NCBI GenBank assembly: GCA_937934355.1
Contig: CALGZY010000222.1
Coordinates: 1-20,847 of the forward strand
Reading direction: 5' to 3'
Source: an uncultured Collinsella sp.
GTDB lineage: Bacteria > Actinomycetota > Coriobacteriia > Coriobacteriales > Coriobacteriaceae
DNA: 20,847 nt
The notes under the pieces are model-generated. The model was not told the DNA's origin. It did not search any database and saw only the letters and a program-made list of their open reading frames with translations. The number at the start of each line of letters is the position of its first letter. Position 1 is the stretch's first letter. Shown in pieces: positions 19,209 to 20,847 of the stretch. The position numbers were made by a program, and so were the translations under genes.

Positions 19209-19658
19209 TTAGATGAGAGGGGTTTCCTCACCTGCAGGTTCAGGGTCGCTCCACATAAAACCATCGCCGGCGCCCATGCCCTCATACAGCACATATGCCG
19301 AAAAACCGCTCTCGAGCGTGGTTTCGAAGAAGCTCACGAGCAAAGCATCGTGATAGCCGCCGTCAATCTCGACGCAGCCGGTGTAGCCGATGGCATAGCG
19401 GGCGATACGGCCCAGGCCCTCGTCCTTAAGACCCATCTTGTGCTCGGAAATAAAGTTGGTGGCCGCCTCCAGGCACGCCTCTTCGCCGTCCTCGTCGAGC
19501 GCCGCCAGATAACGGTTGGAAGCGGCGTCCTCGATCGCCACAACTACGCCCGGATTCTCACCGGCGGCAAGGTCGTCCAAGAACGCACCAATCAGGTCAC
19601 ACACCATGGCGTCGAGCTCAGCGGAGACGTTACCGGCGTCCTGCATATCCTGTGCCAT
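19209..19658 (-). CDS. Uncharacterised 149-aa protein
   Basis: I do not recognise this protein. It is acidic and soluble, with no signal peptide or membrane helix, and mixes helix (MVCDLIGAFLDDLAAGE near 18-34) and strand-like segments (VVVAIEDAASNRYLAALDEDG, SGFSAYVLYEGMG). No catalytic motif is evident. GGAAGG lies seven bases before the ATG. It begins 30 bases after the preceding gene and is the last member of the minus-strand unit starting at the bifunctional nuclease gene. Coding looks real because the ribosome site, spacing and composition fit. Confidence 0.75.
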   Translation of the reverse strand: MAQDMQDAGNVSAELDAMVCDLIGAFLDDLAAGENPGVVVAIEDAASNRYLAALDEDGEEACLEAATNFISEHKMGLKDEGLGRIARYAIGYTGCVEIDGGYHDALLVSFFETTLESGFSAYVLYEGMGAGDGFMWSDPEPAGEETPLI

Positions 19659-19688
19659 CTTTAGACCTTCCCATCGAGTCTGGCGTCG

Positions 19689-20078
19689 TTACAGTTCTTG
19701 TGCCTCGGCGGCGATCTTGGCGGCAGCGTCGCGGGCGCGCATCATGTCCGCCGCGCGCTTGTCGAACACCTTGATCTGACTGGTCAGCATGACTGCATCG
19801 ACCACACCCCAGATCACGAGGCCCGTAGAGATCGAAAACCCAAGCGCACCAACTGTACCACGAAGGCGCGAGCAGATTGCCGCGACAAGGGCGGAGACGA
19901 CAACCATCTTGATAAACGAGCCGCGGCGCTCGCGAAGCGTGCGGGCCTGCGTCACATAGGCAATGCGAGCCGCCTCAGAAGCCTCCGAGCGCATCTGGGC
20001 CTCGCGCGCGAGAGCCGCTGCCTCGGCCGACATGCCGCCGGCCATCAGCGAACGCTCCGCAACCTGGACGCCCCGCAT
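19689..20078 (-). CDS. Uncharacterised small membrane protein
   Basis: A 129-aa protein that I do not recognise. Residues 1-55 are Ala/Glu/Arg-rich and helical (AEAAALAREAQMRSEASEAARIA). Two hydrophobic segments follow (about 56-72, FIKMVVVSALVAAICSR, and 77-98, GALGFSISTGLVIWGVVDAV), then a charged helical tail. The stop of the upstream nuclease gene touches the first ATG (TAA-ATG), which suggests translational coupling. Alternatively the ATG at 20045 (MAGGMSAE) has GGAG nine bases upstream and may be the real start. Confidence 0.68.
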   Translation of the reverse strand: MRGVQVAERSLMAGGMSAEAAALAREAQMRSEASEAARIAYVTQARTLRERRGSFIKMVVVSALVAAICSRLRGTVGALGFSISTGLVIWGVVDAVMLTSQIKVFDKRAADMMRARDAAAKIAAEAQEL

Positions 20079-20579
20079 TTAGAAGTCATCGGGGGAGAGC
20101 GTATGGACGAACTCGTCGAACTTCTCGAACTCCTGCTCGTCGTCAACTTCCTCGGCATGGGCAGAAACGGTGCCCAGGCGATTCATGATGTCGTCCTCCA
20201 CAAACATGGGGGCATTGCTGCGCACGGCAAGGGCAATGGCATCACTGGGGCGGGCGTCGATCTTGCGCTCCTCGCCATCGGCCAGTACGACGACCATCGC
20301 GTAGAACACCGGCGGCTCGGCGCGAACGATCTCGATGCGCTCGAGTTTGGCGCCCAGGACGTCAACAGTATCGAGCAACAGGTCATGGGTAATCGGGCGC
20401 TCGGCGCGTCCGCTGTCGATGCCACGGCTGATTGCCGCAGCCTCAAACGAGCCGGTCTGGATGGAGAGGGAGCGCAGCGGCGCGGGGGAATCCGACTTGC
20501 TGCAGCGCTCGCGAAGCACAATAAGCGATGGCACGGGACCGGCGGCCATGACGATGGTCTCTATGTCGACACGAACCAT
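20079..20579 (-). CDS. Bifunctional nuclease (BFN/DUF151) family protein
   Basis: The 166-aa protein matches the DUF151/BFN family, plant members of which have DNase and RNase activity; the bacterial role is poorly known. Residues 1-140 hold the domain, with PITHDLLLDTVDVLGAKLERIEI (67-89) and the hallmark IDARPSDAIALAVRSNAPMF near 112-131. The tail EFEKFDEFVHTLSPDDF is usual for actinobacterial members. The start at MVRVDIE has GGAGGT five bases upstream; the frame continues to 20609 without support. First gene of a probable three-gene unit. Confidence 0.9.
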   Translation of the reverse strand: MVRVDIETIVMAAGPVPSLIVLRERCSKSDSPAPLRSLSIQTGSFEAAAISRGIDSGRAERPITHDLLLDTVDVLGAKLERIEIVRAEPPVFYAMVVVLADGEERKIDARPSDAIALAVRSNAPMFVEDDIMNRLGTVSAHAEEVDDEQEFEKFDEFVHTLSPDDF

Positions 20580-20607
20580 GGAACACCTCCGGTACGTAGC
20601 GGTTAAC

Positions 20608-20626
20608 ACGCGGCGGCCCGCCGCGT
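20608..20626 (-). promoter_or_regulatory. GC hairpin at the start of the BFN leader
   Basis: ACGCGGCGG/CCGCCGCGT is a perfect palindrome apart from one central base. It lies at or near the predicted transcript 5' end, about 30-45 bases before the BFN start. It could protect the 5' end or modulate initiation; no evidence beyond position. Confidence 0.35.
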
Positions 20627-20635
20627 TGAATAGCT

Positions 20636-20665
20636 ATACTACCCAATCTTTCGCACAGCACACAA
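20636..20665 (-). promoter_or_regulatory. Candidate promoter of the BFN operon
   Basis: On the minus strand TTGTGT (20665-20660) and TAGTAT (20641-20636) are 18 bases apart. Both are partial consensus matches (three and four of six). Confidence 0.35.
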
Positions 20666-20719
20666 AATCAAAGCAGTTAATTTGGGACGGGGCTATTTTG
20701 ACTACTTTTAGTTGGATAA

Positions 20720-20750
20720 GAAAAAAGCCCCGAGGCAATGCCCCAGGGCT
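20720..20750 (-). terminator. Terminator of tRNA-Ile
   Basis: On the minus strand AGCCCTGGG pairs with the segment ending CGGGGCT, including two G-T pairs, followed by TTTTTTCTT. It starts 14 bases after the tRNA. Confidence 0.88.
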
Positions 20751-20763
20751 CTTAACGTTTTGA

Positions 20764-20840
20764 TGGTGGACCTGACAAGATTCGAACTTGTGACCTCCCG
20801 GTTATCAGCCGGACGCTCTAACCAACTGAGCTACAGGTCC
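20764..20840 (-). tRNA. tRNA-Ile (anticodon GAU)
   Basis: Acceptor GGACCTG pairs with CAGGTCC, followed by discriminator A and an encoded CCA. The D-arm AGCTCAGTTGGTTAGAGC and T-arm ACAAGTTCGAATCTTGT are standard. The anticodon loop CTGATAA within the stem TCCGG/CCGGG gives GAU for isoleucine. 77 nt in total. Confidence 0.97.
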
Positions 20841-20847
20841 ATCGCGC

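Overview
The window reads as chromosomal DNA of a GC-rich actinobacterium, most likely class Coriobacteriia and probably Collinsella or a close relative. This rests on the overall style of the housekeeping proteins, the zinc-ribbon form of S18, the rpsF-ssb-rpsR-rplI-dnaB order and the style of the uncharacterised proteins; there is no 16S or other decisive marker. Most genes lie on the minus strand, and nearly all of it is ordinary core genome.

Layout on the minus strand, in transcription order from the right edge: tRNA-Ile(GAU) with a terminator; a bifunctional-nuclease (DUF151) gene followed by two small uncharacterised genes; typA/bipA, which converges on two plus-strand genes; then, past the tRNA-Ser region, rpsF-ssb-rpsR-rplI with a terminator; dnaB; purA with a terminator; purD and a Nudix (ADP-ribose pyrophosphatase-like) gene; an ABC exporter and a single-pass membrane protein of unknown function with a terminator; then carA and the first half of carB, cut by the left edge.

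The plus-strand genes are two tRNA-Ser genes (GGA and CGA), each with its own terminator, a TRIC/UPF0126 channel-like membrane protein, and a secreted bactofilin-like/beta-solenoid protein with a multi-span membrane tail.

The accessory-looking part is about 13.8-15.1 kb. A minus-strand PD-(D/E)xK (DUF559/Vsr-like) nuclease gene of lower GC is bracketed by two palindromes of about 69 bp. The two copies share the same outer arms in the same orientation, but their 19-bp cores are inverted relative to each other. This is the most unusual structure in the window. It could be a mobile or invertible palindromic repeat family, with or without a functional link to the nuclease.

Functionally the window joins nucleotide supply (CarAB carbamoyl phosphate, PurA and PurD for purines), replication (DnaB, SSB), translation (S6, S18, L9, TypA, three tRNAs) and envelope functions (ABC exporter, TRIC-like channel, bactofilin-like protein). 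No CRISPR array, rRNA, recognisable transposase, integrase or phage gene was seen.
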